Assembly: GCA_040388785.1 (NCBI GenBank) | Contig: JAZKBD010000011.1 | Location: 1 to 64,000, forward strand | Length of the DNA stretch: 64,000 nucleotides | Direction of reading: 5' to 3' | Origin: 66-474 sp040388785 | Lineage (GTDB): Bacteria; Pseudomonadota; Gammaproteobacteria; Xanthomonadales; Rhodanobacteraceae | Shown: positions 32,827 through 42,204 of the stretch, in pieces | How the letters are laid out: the number at the start of each line of letters is the position of its first letter | Position numbering within the stretch: the first letter of the stretch is position 1 | The notes under the pieces: generated by a model | Told to the model about the DNA's origin: nothing | Databases searched by the model: none | Seen by the model: only the letters and a program-made list of their open reading frames with translations | Program-made: the position numbers and the translations under genes

Positions 32827-35800
32827 TCAAGTGCTCGGATGTGTCATCACCGGTGTCACCACCGGTGCATTGAGCGGCACGCCGCGGCGCGGCGCCAGTT
32901 CCATCGCGAGGTCGATGTAGCCGAGCACATTCGCGACATCCGATGGCGTGCGCTGCATGCAATCACGCGCCTCGCGGTTGGCGCCACGCTGCAGCAGCAC
33001 GCGCGCGGGTTCGAAGGTCGCGTGCATCGCGCAGGCGTGCAGCGCGGTGACGCCGTGTTCGTCGGGGTGGTCGAGGTTCGCGCCCGCGTCCAGCAGCGCC
33101 GGCAGCAGCGCGCCGAGATGCGTGCCGTCGCAATCCGCGCCGGGCTTAGTGTGCACGCCCAGCAGCACCAGCAAGGGCGTCGCGCCGCTGCGGTCGGCGG
33201 TGTTCAAGTGCGCCGCGTCCTGCAACAGCGCATCGAGCAGGCGGCGGCAGCGCAGGCTGTCGCGGCTGTCGAAGCAGAAGCGTGCGGCCGCGTGCAGCGC
33301 GGTCTGGCCGCGTGCATCGACGAGGCCGGGCTGCGCCCCGAGTTCGCGCAGCACCGCCACCATGTCGGGGTAACCCAGCGCGGCGGCGATCATCAAGGCG
33401 GTCACGTCGTCGGCGTGGCGCAGATCGACCGGCACGCCCGCGGCGACCAGCGCGCGCGCGATGTCTGGCTGGCGCGCGCTGACGGCGGCCGACAACGACG
33501 ACGCGCCGGTGTCCACCGTGAGTTTGGGATCGGCGTGCGCGGCCAGCAGCCGTTGCACGCTTTGCAACGCGCCCGCGCCGCTCGCGCGCAGCAACGCGGT
33601 GGCGCCGCGGCCGTCGCGCGCGTCCACCGGCAGGCCGAGTTCAAGCAGGCGCGCCACCGCATCGGGATCGGCGGCCGCCGCGGGCAGGTCTTCGTCGCGC
33701 AGCGGACGCCTGGGCAGCGCCCAGTCGTTCCAGCGCAACCAATGTTCGAGTCTGGTCGCGTCGCGCGCGAGCGCGAGGCCCAGTGGCGTTTCGCCGCTGG
33801 CGGCCGGGCTTTCCGGATCGGCGCCGTGCGCGATCAGCGCCTTCACCAGCGGCAGTACTTCGTCGGGCTTGCCGTCCAGCGCGACGTGCAGGGGTGTTGC
33901 GCCCGCGCGATCACGCGCGTTGGGATCGGCGCCGCGCACGAGCAGTGCGCGCAACACCGGCAGCATGCCCGGACGGCTGGCGTGGTGCAGCGGCGTGCGA
34001 TGGTCGGCATCGGCACCGAACGCGTCGGCGCCGCGTTCGAGCATCGCCAGCGCGAGTGCCGCGCCTTCGCCGCCATCGAGGCGCGCGAGCGCCTGTGCGA
34101 AGCGTCCCGCGCCCGCGGGCGTGGCACCGGCGTCGAGCAGTTGGCGCACCGCGGCAATCGAGGCCGGCAGGTGATCGAGCAGTGCATCGAACAGGCGGCT
34201 GCCGTCGTCGAGGCGTGCTTCGCCGTCGAGGCCCTGCTCCAATAGACCCTGCTCCAATAAACCATGTTCCAGCAGCCACGCGCGCGGCGCGGCGTCGGCG
34301 TGATCGGCGAGATCGAGATACAGCGCGGCGAGTTCGGTCGCCGGCCACGTGCGCACGCGCTCCTCGAACCGCGCGACGACGCTCCAGTGCGCGAAGCGCA
34401 GCGCGTCGAGCAGGTGCTGCGGCGTATCGGCGCCGGGATCGGGCTCGTTGCCGCGTGCGTGGCTGGCGGGCAGTGCCGCATCGGGATCCATCAGCGCGAC
34501 GAGATCCCAGCGCCCGGCGGTGCTGGCCTGGTCGATCGCGCTGCGGCCGTCGCTGCCTTTGCGCGCCGGGTCGGCGCCCAGTTCCAGCAGCGCGCGCACG
34601 CAGGCCGCGTTGGCGCGCGGCGACTGGCATGCCAGCATCAGCGCGGTGCGGCCGTGCTGGTCGCAGGCGTTCACGTCGGGATTTTTCTCGGCGAGCAGCG
34701 CGACCACGCCCGCCGCGCCCGCGCGCGCGGCTTCCATCAGCGGCGTGGTGCCGTAACGATCGGCCAGAGACACGTCCGCGTTGGCGTCCAGCAGCACGCG
34801 CGTGATCTCGACATGGTTCTCGCGCGCCGCGTGCAGCAGCGCGCTGCGGCCCAGCGCATCGACCGCGGTGGCGCGGCCCTTGTGCTTGAGCAGGATGCGC
34901 ACGCCTTCCGGGTCGTCGTCGGCGATGCCTGCCGCGGCCGGCATCGCGGCGTCGGCGTGCGCGCCGTGCTCCACCAGGAAACGCAGCACCGGCCAGTTCG
35001 CGGAGGCCGCCGCGACCGCGAGCGGCGTCGCCTGTTCGCGATTGCGGGCTTCCAGCGGCGCCTGCGCATCGACCAGGATCGCCGCGACCGCGGGCTCCGC
35101 GCACAGCGCGGCGTGGTGCAGCGGCGTGTTGCCGTCGACGTCCGCGCGCGCCGGATCGGCGCCATTCGCGATCAGGCTGGTCACCATTTCGGGGCGGCCT
35201 GCGTGGCAGGCGCGCGTGGTCGCGAGCAGCGGCGTCAGGCCGGCGTGCGCGCGATTGACGTCGGCGCCTTTCGCGATGAGCGCGCGCAACAAGTGCGTGT
35301 CGGGCAGTTCCGCAGCCAGCACCAGCGCGGAACGCTGGTCGCGCGCGCCCGCGGGCGGGATCGCGTCCGGGTTGGCGCCTTGCGCGAGCCATTGCATCGC
35401 TGCCGCGGTATTGCCGCTGCGTGCTGCCGCCAGCAGGTTTTCATCCAGCACGGCTTGCGCGGGTGCGTCGGGGTTTGCCGCAACGGTTTCGGGGGTCCGG
35501 ACGGTATCGCTGAAAGCAATGGACGTTTCTTCGGAACGGCTGCTGTCGTCCATTGGCGGCCGTTCGGAAGACGGCGGCGTCGGCGGCCGTGGCGTGAAGG
35601 CGCGCACGCGGCCGTCGAACAGGAGACGCAGCGTGCGATCGGCGACGATCAGCGAACACAGCGGCAACACCACGACCGCGAACAGGAACAGCGAGGCCGT
35701 GCGGATTTCGTCGGGCAGGCTGGCACCGATGCCCGCTAGCGACAGCGCGCCGAATGCGATCGCGAGTTGCGCGAGCGAAGCCGGCAGGAAGTGCGTCAGG

Positions 35801-36309
35801 AACAGATCGCGTCCGCGCGTGAGGTGGCGCGCGAAGGCGAGGCTGCGCGCCAGCGCGGCAGTGATCCAGGAATGTTCCTCGCCGGCGGGAAAGGCATCGT
35901 CCCACGCGAACACCAGGCCGAACACGGGCCAGAGCCGCCACAACACCAGCAGCGCGACCACCAGCGCGACCGCAAGGCCCAGTGTCGCCGCCAGCGACGG
36001 CGCCTGCGACAGCACGGCCAACGGCCACGCCACCAGCAGGAACACAATCGCGGTATGGATCGCCAGCGCGATCAGGTGCGCCGATCCGCGTCGCAGCGCG
36101 GTGCGCAGGAAAGTGGGTTCGCAACCGAAGCCGATCGCATGGCACACCGCCGCCATCGACAGCGATGCGCCGACCAGCAGCAACAGCAACGAGTAGCGTT
36201 CCCACGCGGGGGGAATCCAGATCGCGAGGAACACGGCGATCAGCGAAGGCAGAAAACAAGGCAGGGATCGGGACAGCGGCGGCCGGCGGCGGGGCTTGGT
36301 TTGAGGCAT
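32827..36309 (-). CDS. Large membrane-anchored ankyrin-repeat protein
   Basis: An 1160-residue protein. The N-terminal roughly 235 residues contain about six membrane helices (LIAVFLAIWIPPAWER, LLLLLVGASLSMAAV, LIALAIHTAIVFLLVAWPLAVL and others). A Pro/Ser linker follows, then from about residue 280 to the end more than 20 ankyrin-type repeats (e.g. GNTPLHHAAL, GRTALMLACQ, GVTALHACAM). A short tandem LLEQG repeat lies in the middle (34226-34270, a 15-bp tandem). Ankyrin arrays bind proteins; the partner is unknown. The ATG at 36309 was chosen because the N-terminal helices start right after it. The gene is divergent from the FadL-type porin. Confidence 0.88.
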   Translation of the reverse strand: MPQTKPRRRPPLSRSLPCFLPSLIAVFLAIWIPPAWERYSLLLLLVGASLSMAAVCHAIGFGCEPTFLRTALRRGSAHLIALAIHTAIVFLLVAWPLAVLSQAPSLAATLGLAVALVVALLVLWRLWPVFGLVFAWDDAFPAGEEHSWITAALARSLAFARHLTRGRDLFLTHFLPASLAQLAIAFGALSLAGIGASLPDEIRTASLFLFAVVVLPLCSLIVADRTLRLLFDGRVRAFTPRPPTPPSSERPPMDDSSRSEETSIAFSDTVRTPETVAANPDAPAQAVLDENLLAAARSGNTAAAMQWLAQGANPDAIPPAGARDQRSALVLAAELPDTHLLRALIAKGADVNRAHAGLTPLLATTRACHAGRPEMVTSLIANGADPARADVDGNTPLHHAALCAEPAVAAILVDAQAPLEARNREQATPLAVAAASANWPVLRFLVEHGAHADAAMPAAAGIADDDPEGVRILLKHKGRATAVDALGRSALLHAARENHVEITRVLLDANADVSLADRYGTTPLMEAARAGAAGVVALLAEKNPDVNACDQHGRTALMLACQSPRANAACVRALLELGADPARKGSDGRSAIDQASTAGRWDLVALMDPDAALPASHARGNEPDPGADTPQHLLDALRFAHWSVVARFEERVRTWPATELAALYLDLADHADAAPRAWLLEHGLLEQGLLEQGLDGEARLDDGSRLFDALLDHLPASIAAVRQLLDAGATPAGAGRFAQALARLDGGEGAALALAMLERGADAFGADADHRTPLHHASRPGMLPVLRALLVRGADPNARDRAGATPLHVALDGKPDEVLPLVKALIAHGADPESPAASGETPLGLALARDATRLEHWLRWNDWALPRRPLRDEDLPAAAADPDAVARLLELGLPVDARDGRGATALLRASGAGALQSVQRLLAAHADPKLTVDTGASSLSAAVSARQPDIARALVAAGVPVDLRHADDVTALMIAAALGYPDMVAVLRELGAQPGLVDARGQTALHAAARFCFDSRDSLRCRRLLDALLQDAAHLNTADRSGATPLLVLLGVHTKPGADCDGTHLGALLPALLDAGANLDHPDEHGVTALHACAMHATFEPARVLLQRGANREARDCMQRTPSDVANVLGYIDLAMELAPRRGVPLNAPVVTPVMTHPST

Positions 36310-36690
36310 GAGGGCATCGGAGGCGGCGGACGGCCCCAGTATAAGGAAGGCGCATTTACGAGAAGTTAGGCAGCGCCGTTGTGCGCGACGGTGTGCAGCA
36401 CGGCCCGCTGCTTTTTGTTCGCGCCGAGCGTAGCGGCTGGAGGCCGCGGAGTCGAAACGCTCGACCGTTGTCCTTCGACTTCGATGCCCTGCGTCTCCGC
36501 CCGGCACGAACGAGTCAATCCGGGCGCCACGCTCGAGTTGCGGACTTGCACGGACTGCGCCGCGGTGCGATAGTCCGCCGTAACGAAATTCATACAAACG
36601 TATGAAAGACCCGAGGCAGGCCGCTTTGCGGGCATGGATTGGGCGCCGTACCCCTTCTTGATGTACAAAAACATTCGACTGGAGATCCAC
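36310..36690. other. Divergent intergenic region, ankyrin gene / FadL-type porin
   Basis: These 381 bases hold no convincing gene. Short open frames on both strands are low-complexity and have no ribosome site. Visible structure: AGTCGAA (36449-36455) and TTCGACT (36475-36481) as a 7-bp inverted pair, a promoter and dyad at 36546-36606, and GGAG ahead of the porin ATG. Confidence 0.6.
36546..36606 (+). promoter_or_regulatory. Promoter and TetR-type operator candidate for the FadL porin
   Basis: TTGCAC (36546-36551) and GATAGT (36569-36574) are 17 bases apart. Just downstream, at about +8 to +26 of the expected start, lies the perfect dyad TTCATAC-AAAC-GTATGAA (36589-36606). Its 7-4-7 layout resembles, from memory, operators of the fatty acid regulator PsrA, with one changed base per half. 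Binding there would block transcription of the porin. The regulator identity is inference. Confidence 0.5.
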
Positions 36691-38052
36691 ATGAGCAAGC
36701 ATCCGATCACCGCGCCCAGACTGGCTGGCCTGGCGCTCGCCACCCTGAGTGTCGCCGTCGCCGGCGCGCTGGTCAGTCCGGCGGCCATCGCATCCGGCTT
36801 CCAGATCAGCGAAAACACCGTGCAGGCGATGGGCCGCGCGTACGCCGGGCGCGAAGCCGCCGGCAACGACGCTTCGGTGGTGATGAACAACCCCGCCGCG
36901 ATGGTCGACTTCGACACTTACGCGGTGCAGCTCGATGCGACGGCCATCAACGTCAGCACGCAATTCCACGGTTCAGGCACCGATGCAATCGGGCAACCGC
37001 TGTCGGGCGGCGATGGCGGCAACGGCGGCGGCGTGCACGGCGTGCCGGCGATCAGCTTCATCGCGCCGATCGCGCAGAACTGGCGGCTCGGGTTCGGCAT
37101 CAACGCGCCTTTCGGCTTGGCCACCGAATACGACGCCGGCTGGATGGGCCGCTATCAGGCGCTGAAGACCAGCGTGAAGTCGACGGACTTCACGGGTTCG
37201 ATCGCGTGGGCAATCAGTCCGCAGTTCTCGCTGGGCTTTTCGGTCATCGCGCAAAAGACCACCATCGATCTTGGCAACGCCATCGACATGGGCGCGGTGA
37301 TGGCGGCGCCGCCGTTCAACCTGGCGCCGACCTTCCTGCCGCAGTCGGCGGACGGCGCGGTGCGCATTCGTGGTGACAACTGGAAGTGGAGTTGGGCGGC
37401 CGGCGCGGAATGGAAGCCAACCACGCAGGACACCCTGGCGCTCTCCTACCACGCCAAGATCAATCATGACTTCACCGGCCAGGCCTATTTCACGGTGCCG
37501 GCCAGCGTGCAGTTCGTGCTTTCGCAACCCGGCGTGCCACCGTTGTTCCAGAACACCACGGGCAGCGGCCAGTTCGCCACCCCGGCGACCGCGTCGTTGA
37601 GCTACTGGCACAAGACGATGGGCCCGGTGTCGTGGGGCGCGGAAGTGAGCTGGACCGGCTGGAGTTCGTTCAGTCACCTGGCCATCGATTTCGCCAATCC
37701 CTACCAGCCGAACATCGACCAGTATTACGGCTGGAAGAACACCTGGTTCGGTTCGCTCGGCATGGACTACCGCTTGAGCGATGCGTGGACCTTGCGCGGT
37801 GGCGTGGCTTTCGACCAGACGCCCACCCAGGATTCCACGCGTGATCCGCGTATTCCGGATGGCGCACGCAAGTGGATCTCGCTCGGCGCGGGCTATACGC
37901 CCACGCAGAACCTGACGCTCAATATCGGCTATACGCACCTGTTCGTCGACAACGGCGACGTCAACGACATGAGCGCCACCGGCGACCACCTGGTCGGCAG
38001 CTTCGACAATTCCGGCGATCTGTTCGGCATCTCGATGCAGTACAAGTTCTGA
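36691..38052 (+). CDS. FadL/TodX-family outer membrane transporter
   Basis: A 453-residue beta-barrel protein for uptake of long-chain fatty acids or other hydrophobic compounds. The signal peptide runs to about residue 35 (ALVSPAAIA-SGFQIS). The mature N-terminus SGFQISENTVQAMGRAYAG is the FadL hatch signature, followed by NDASVVMNNPAAM. The barrel ends SMQYKF, with the terminal Phe. The ATG at 36691 has CTGGAGATC ahead. A dyad in the promoter suggests control by a fatty acid-type repressor. A terminator follows. Confidence 0.93.
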   Translation: MSKHPITAPRLAGLALATLSVAVAGALVSPAAIASGFQISENTVQAMGRAYAGREAAGNDASVVMNNPAAMVDFDTYAVQLDATAINVSTQFHGSGTDAIGQPLSGGDGGNGGGVHGVPAISFIAPIAQNWRLGFGINAPFGLATEYDAGWMGRYQALKTSVKSTDFTGSIAWAISPQFSLGFSVIAQKTTIDLGNAIDMGAVMAAPPFNLAPTFLPQSADGAVRIRGDNWKWSWAAGAEWKPTTQDTLALSYHAKINHDFTGQAYFTVPASVQFVLSQPGVPPLFQNTTGSGQFATPATASLSYWHKTMGPVSWGAEVSWTGWSSFSHLAIDFANPYQPNIDQYYGWKNTWFGSLGMDYRLSDAWTLRGGVAFDQTPTQDSTRDPRIPDGARKWISLGAGYTPTQNLTLNIGYTHLFVDNGDVNDMSATGDHLVGSFDNSGDLFGISMQYKF

Positions 38053-38083
38053 CGCGCCGCTTCAAGGCCGGCGCAGTGACGAG

Positions 38084-38109
38084 AACCCCGCCGCAAGGCG
38101 GGGTTTTTT
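38084..38109 (+). terminator. Rho-independent terminator
   Basis: AACCCCGCC-GCAA-GGCGGGGTT is a perfect 9-bp stem, and six T (38104-38109) run from the end of the right arm onward. It ends the FadL-type porin transcript. Confidence 0.9.
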
Positions 38110-38132
38110 GTTGCGTCCGGAAACGTCCGCAA

Positions 38133-38226
38133 GGTGTCCGCGGACACCGGGCGTGGCGATTCGCACGCCGCAAGCGCTTGATTGCCGGTGCGTTGTTCGG
38201 GCCACGCGTGTGGCATGCAGGATGCA
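38133..38226 (+). promoter_or_regulatory. Candidate sigma-54 promoter with upstream palindrome
   Basis: TGGCATGCAGGATGCA (38211-38226) has GG and GC exactly 10 bases apart and matches 10 of the 12 defined positions of the -24/-12 consensus TGGCACG-N4-TTGCA. The perfect 16-bp palindrome GGTGTCCGCGGACACC (38133-38148) is centred about 97 bases ahead of the expected start, a usual place for an enhancer-binding protein. The first permease gene begins at 38309. No enhancer-binding protein gene is in the window. Confidence 0.6.
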
Positions 38227-38308
38227 ACCTGGACGCAGGAAGCAACGATTCATGCGACAGCGTCGTTTCGCTCGGCGCAACGCGCTCGACACCTTCGCGG
38301 AAAATGGA

Positions 38309-39625
38309 ATGCTCGGCTATTACCTCGACCTTGCACTGCGCAGCCTGAAACGCAACACGCTGCTGACCGCGCTGATGATCGTGGCGATCGGATTCGGCGT
38401 GGCCGCGTCGATGATCACGTATTCGGTGTTCCGCGCGGTGTCGGGCAATCCGATCCCGGACAAGTCCGCGCAATTGTTCACGCCGCAGATCGACAGTTGG
38501 GGGCCGCAGCAGAGCTTCAATGGCGATGGCGAGCCGCCGCAGGCGCTGGACTACACCGATGCGATGGCGCTGATGCGCGCGCACGCGGCGAAGCGGCAGA
38601 CGCTGTTGTATCCGGTGCAGGTGTCGTTGATGCCGGGGGGCAACCGCAGCCTGCCGCTCAAGGCGAACGGCTACGCGGTATACGGCGATTTCTTCCCGAT
38701 GTTCGAAGTGCCATTCCAATTCGGCAGTGGCTGGGACGCGACGCAGGACGAAAGCCGCGCGCCGGTGATCGTGCTGAGCGAGGAATTCAACAACAAACTG
38801 TTCGGCGACACCAACAGCATCGGACGCGAAATCAATCTTGACGGCCACGACTACCGCGTCGTGGGCGTGACCCGGAACTGGGATCCGGTGCCGCGCTTCT
38901 ACGCCTTGTTCGGCAGCAGCGGATTCGAGGAGCCCGCGGATTTCTACCTGCCATTCACTCGCGCGCTGGATTTGCACATCGACACTGCCGGCAACAACAG
39001 TTGCCGCAAGCCCACCACCATGCGCGGCTGGAATGACTGGCTGCACAGCGACTGCGTGTGGCTCACGCCGTGGGTGGAACTGGACAACGCGAACGACGTC
39101 GCGCGCTACCGCAACTTCCTGGAAGGCTATTCCGCCGACCAGCAACGCGCCGGCCGCTTCGGCTGGACGCCCAACGTGCGCCTGCGCGACGTGACGCAGT
39201 GGATGGCGTACATGCACGTGGTGCCTCCCGAGAGCCGCATCTCACTGATGGTGTCGCTGGGCTTCTTCCTGATCTGCCTGGTCAATACCGTCGGGCTGCT
39301 GCTGGCGAAGTTCATGCGCCGCGCCAGCGAGATCGGCGTGCGTCGAGCATTGGGCGCATCGCGGCGCGAGATCTACATGCAATTCCTCATCGAAGCCGGC
39401 ACCGTCGGCGTGGCGGGCGGCCTGCTGGGATTGCTGCTGACCGCCGTGGGCGTATCGGGCGTCGGCTTGCTGTTCCGCCCCGAGATCGCGCGTCTGGCGC
39501 ACGTGGATTTGTCGCTGGTGATGCTGACGCTGGCGGTCGCGATCGTCGCCACCGTGATTGCGGCGTTCTATCCCACCTGGCGCGCGGCGCACGTGCAGCC
39601 GGCCTGGCATTTGAAAACCAACTGA
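38309..39625 (+). CDS. MacB/FtsX-like ABC permease, type 1 (first of four)
   Basis: A 438-residue membrane protein. It has an N-terminal helix (LDLALRSLKRNTLLTALMIVAIGFGVAASM), a large periplasmic MacB-type core, and three C-terminal FtsX helices starting at the LGFFLICLVNTVGLLLAKF segment and including RRASEIGVRRALGASRREI, the coupling motif to an ATPase. Two cysteines flank an insert in the periplasmic part (NNSCRK ... HSDCVW) and are kept in the other type 1 copy. The ATG at 38309 was chosen by alignment with that paralog (40881). MacB-like permeases export peptides or other substrates but need an ATPase, which is not encoded nearby. Confidence 0.88.
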   Translation: MLGYYLDLALRSLKRNTLLTALMIVAIGFGVAASMITYSVFRAVSGNPIPDKSAQLFTPQIDSWGPQQSFNGDGEPPQALDYTDAMALMRAHAAKRQTLLYPVQVSLMPGGNRSLPLKANGYAVYGDFFPMFEVPFQFGSGWDATQDESRAPVIVLSEEFNNKLFGDTNSIGREINLDGHDYRVVGVTRNWDPVPRFYALFGSSGFEEPADFYLPFTRALDLHIDTAGNNSCRKPTTMRGWNDWLHSDCVWLTPWVELDNANDVARYRNFLEGYSADQQRAGRFGWTPNVRLRDVTQWMAYMHVVPPESRISLMVSLGFFLICLVNTVGLLLAKFMRRASEIGVRRALGASRREIYMQFLIEAGTVGVAGGLLGLLLTAVGVSGVGLLFRPEIARLAHVDLSLVMLTLAVAIVATVIAAFYPTWRAAHVQPAWHLKTN

Positions 39626-39639
39626 AACGGGGCTCGCAC

Positions 39640-40872
39640 ATGCAGATCCAGCCCATCATCGCCGCGCTGCGCCAGCACAAGGCCGGCACCGTGCTGATCG
39701 CGCTGCAGATCGCGCTGACCCTGGCGATCGTGTGCAACGCGCTGTTCATCATCCACCAGCGTCTGTCGCACCTGACCGAGCCCACCGGCATCGACGAAGC
39801 CAACCTGTTCGTGATCGGAAGCCAGTGGGCGGGTCAGCATTCCGAGCAGCAGATCGACGCACAGATGCAGGCCGACCTTGCTGCGCTCCGGCAACTCCCC
39901 GCGGTGCGCGACGTGGCACCCGCCAATTCGTATCCACTGCGTGGCGGGGGCTGGGACAACTTCATCACCATGAAGCCCGACCAAGTGCAGAAGACCACCG
40001 ACGCTTCGGTCTACTTGAGCGACACGCACCTGATCGACACGCTCGGCCTCAGGCTGATCGCCGGGCGCAATTTCCGCACCGACGAAATCGAGCCGATGGG
40101 GATGCGCGAAAACAAGACGCCGGCGGTGGCAATCGTGACCAAGGCACTGGCCGACAAGCTGTATCCCGATGGCTCGGCGCTGGGCAAGACCTTCTACACG
40201 ATGAGCACGACGCCGACCACCATCATCGGCATCGTCGCGCGCCTGCAGCGGCAGGAAACCGACACGTGGTCACGCGATTACGTTTACCAGGCCATGCTGT
40301 GGCCGCGGCGCCTGGACATGTCGTTCGGCACCTACTACATCGTGCGCGCCAAGCCGGGCGAACTGGCGGCCGCGATGCGGGAGGCGCCGAAGGCGCTGTA
40401 CGCGCAGAGCCGGTTGCGCGTCATCGATCCGAAAGACGGCGTGCTGAGTTTCGCCGACATCCGCCATCGCGCCTACGACAGCGACCGCGGCACCGCGATC
40501 CTGATGGGCATCATCTGCACGGTGCTGCTGGTGATCACCGGCGCGGGCATCATCGGGCTTACCAGTTTCTGGGTCGGCCAGCGGCGCAAGCAGATCGGAA
40601 TCCGCCGCGCGCTCGGCGCGACGCGGCACGACATCCTGCGCTACTTCCAGACCGAAAACCTTCTGATCGCCGGCGGCGGCGTGGTGGTGGGCGCGGTTCT
40701 CGCGATCGGCTTGAACCTCTGGATGATGCGGCAACTCGCGACGGACCGCATGCCGCTGCTGTACGTGCTGGCGGGCGTGATCGTGCTGCTGTTGCTGGGG
40801 CAGGGTGCGGTACTGGTGCCGGCGATGCGTGCGTCGCGCGTGTCGCCGGTGGAAGCGACGCGGACCATTTGA
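39640..40872 (+). CDS. MacB/FtsX-like ABC permease, type 2 (second of four)
   Basis: A 410-residue permease with an N-terminal helix (TVLIALQIALTLAIVCNALFII), a periplasmic core (GLRLIAGRNFRTDE, VAIVTKALADKLYP) and FtsX helices with RRKQIGIRRALGATRHDILRYFQTEN as coupling region. It is a close paralog of the fourth permease (42205) and differs from type 1 in length and core. It lies 14 bases after the first permease, so the genes form one operon. Types 1 and 2 probably pair as a heterodimer. Confidence 0.88.
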   Translation: MQIQPIIAALRQHKAGTVLIALQIALTLAIVCNALFIIHQRLSHLTEPTGIDEANLFVIGSQWAGQHSEQQIDAQMQADLAALRQLPAVRDVAPANSYPLRGGGWDNFITMKPDQVQKTTDASVYLSDTHLIDTLGLRLIAGRNFRTDEIEPMGMRENKTPAVAIVTKALADKLYPDGSALGKTFYTMSTTPTTIIGIVARLQRQETDTWSRDYVYQAMLWPRRLDMSFGTYYIVRAKPGELAAAMREAPKALYAQSRLRVIDPKDGVLSFADIRHRAYDSDRGTAILMGIICTVLLVITGAGIIGLTSFWVGQRRKQIGIRRALGATRHDILRYFQTENLLIAGGGVVVGAVLAIGLNLWMMRQLATDRMPLLYVLAGVIVLLLLGQGAVLVPAMRASRVSPVEATRTI

Positions 40873-40880
40873 GGAGACGC

Positions 40881-42194
40881 ATGTTCGCCTACTACTTCGA
40901 CCTCGCGCTGCGCAGCCTGAAGCGCAATCCGGTGCTCACCGCGCTGATGGTGCTGGCGATCGGGCTCGGCATCGGCGCATCGATGACGATGATCACCGTA
41001 CTGCACGTGATGAGCGGCGATCCGCTGCCCGGGCGCAGCGCGAAATTGTTCGTGCCGATGCTCGATCCGCGCACGCCCGACCATGCCCAGAATGCCCATG
41101 CCGGCATCATGGGCACGCCGGACGCGTTCACCTGGGTGGATGCGATGAACCTGCTGCGCGAGCATCGCGCCGACCGGCAGGCCGCGATGAGCTCGGGCTC
41201 GGTCGCCGTCACGCCGGCGGATGCGGGCCAGCATCCGTTCTTCGAGAACGGGCAATACGTGACGGCGGATTTTTTCCCGATGTTCGACGTGCCCTTCAAC
41301 GCTGGCACGGGCTGGACGAATGCGCAGGACGATGCGCGCGCGCGGGTCGTGGTGCTGAACGCCGAACTCGCCCGCAAGCTGTTCGGCGATGCCGGTGCGA
41401 TCGGCAAGCTGGTGCGCCTCGACAACACCGAGTTCCGCGTCATCGGCGTGTTGCGCGACTGGCATCCGCAGCCCGCGTTCTATGCCCAGCACGGCGCGCG
41501 CGTGTTCGGCGGCGCCGACCAGTTCTTCATGCCGCTGCAGACCGCGATGGAATTGCAGCTTTCGTTTCGCGGTCATTTCTCATGCTGGGGTGACGGCAGC
41601 GAGTCGCGCACGAGTGACCAATGCACGTGGCTGCAGTTGTGGGTGGAACTCGACGATCCCGTCAAGGTGTTTGCGTATCGCCGCTATCTCGACAACTACT
41701 GGCACGACCAGCAGGCCCACGGGCGCTTCCCGCGCAAGGATGCGCCGCCGCACCTGTTCGGCCTGATGGCGTGGCTGGCGCATGAACAGATCATTCCGGA
41801 CACGCTGTCGATGCAGCTGTGGCTGGCCGTGGGATTCCTCGCGGTGTGCATGTTGAGCGTGGTGGCGCTGCTGCTCGCCAAGTTCCTGCGCCGCAGTGGC
41901 GAGATCAGCGTGCGCCGCGCGATGGGTGCACGGCGGCGCGACGTGTTCGTGCAGTTCGGCATCGAGTCCGCGTTGATCGGCACGCTCGGCGGCTTGCTGG
42001 GACTGGCCATCGCGCAACTGGGCTTGTGGAGCGTCCGCCAGCGCCCCGACGGCTATGCGCAGCTCGCGCAGATGGATGCGGGCATGCTGATCGGCACGCT
42101 GGCGCTGGCGATCGCCGCGAGTGTGCTGGCCGGCGTGTTGCCGGCATGGCGCGCCTGCCTGGTGCCGCCGGCGCTGCAACTGAAAACCCAATGA
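40881..42194 (+). CDS. MacB/FtsX-like ABC permease, type 1 (third of four)
   Basis: A 437-residue paralog of the first permease: the same start (FAYYFDLALRSLKRNPVLTAL), the same paired cysteines (HFSCWGD ... SDQCTW), and the same coupling region (RRSGEISVRRAMGARRRDV). A GAGGAGACGC ribosome site precedes the ATG, 8 bases after the previous stop. The pair of permeases 3 and 4 looks like a duplication of pair 1 and 2 that has since diverged. Confidence 0.88.
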   Translation: MFAYYFDLALRSLKRNPVLTALMVLAIGLGIGASMTMITVLHVMSGDPLPGRSAKLFVPMLDPRTPDHAQNAHAGIMGTPDAFTWVDAMNLLREHRADRQAAMSSGSVAVTPADAGQHPFFENGQYVTADFFPMFDVPFNAGTGWTNAQDDARARVVVLNAELARKLFGDAGAIGKLVRLDNTEFRVIGVLRDWHPQPAFYAQHGARVFGGADQFFMPLQTAMELQLSFRGHFSCWGDGSESRTSDQCTWLQLWVELDDPVKVFAYRRYLDNYWHDQQAHGRFPRKDAPPHLFGLMAWLAHEQIIPDTLSMQLWLAVGFLAVCMLSVVALLLAKFLRRSGEISVRRAMGARRRDVFVQFGIESALIGTLGGLLGLAIAQLGLWSVRQRPDGYAQLAQMDAGMLIGTLALAIAASVLAGVLPAWRACLVPPALQLKTQ

Positions 42195-42204
42195 CGGAAT
42201 GGCC

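Noticed and set aside
36379..36605. Small open frames in the FadL upstream region
   Set aside because: No ribosome site, overlapping frames on both strands, and low-complexity products.
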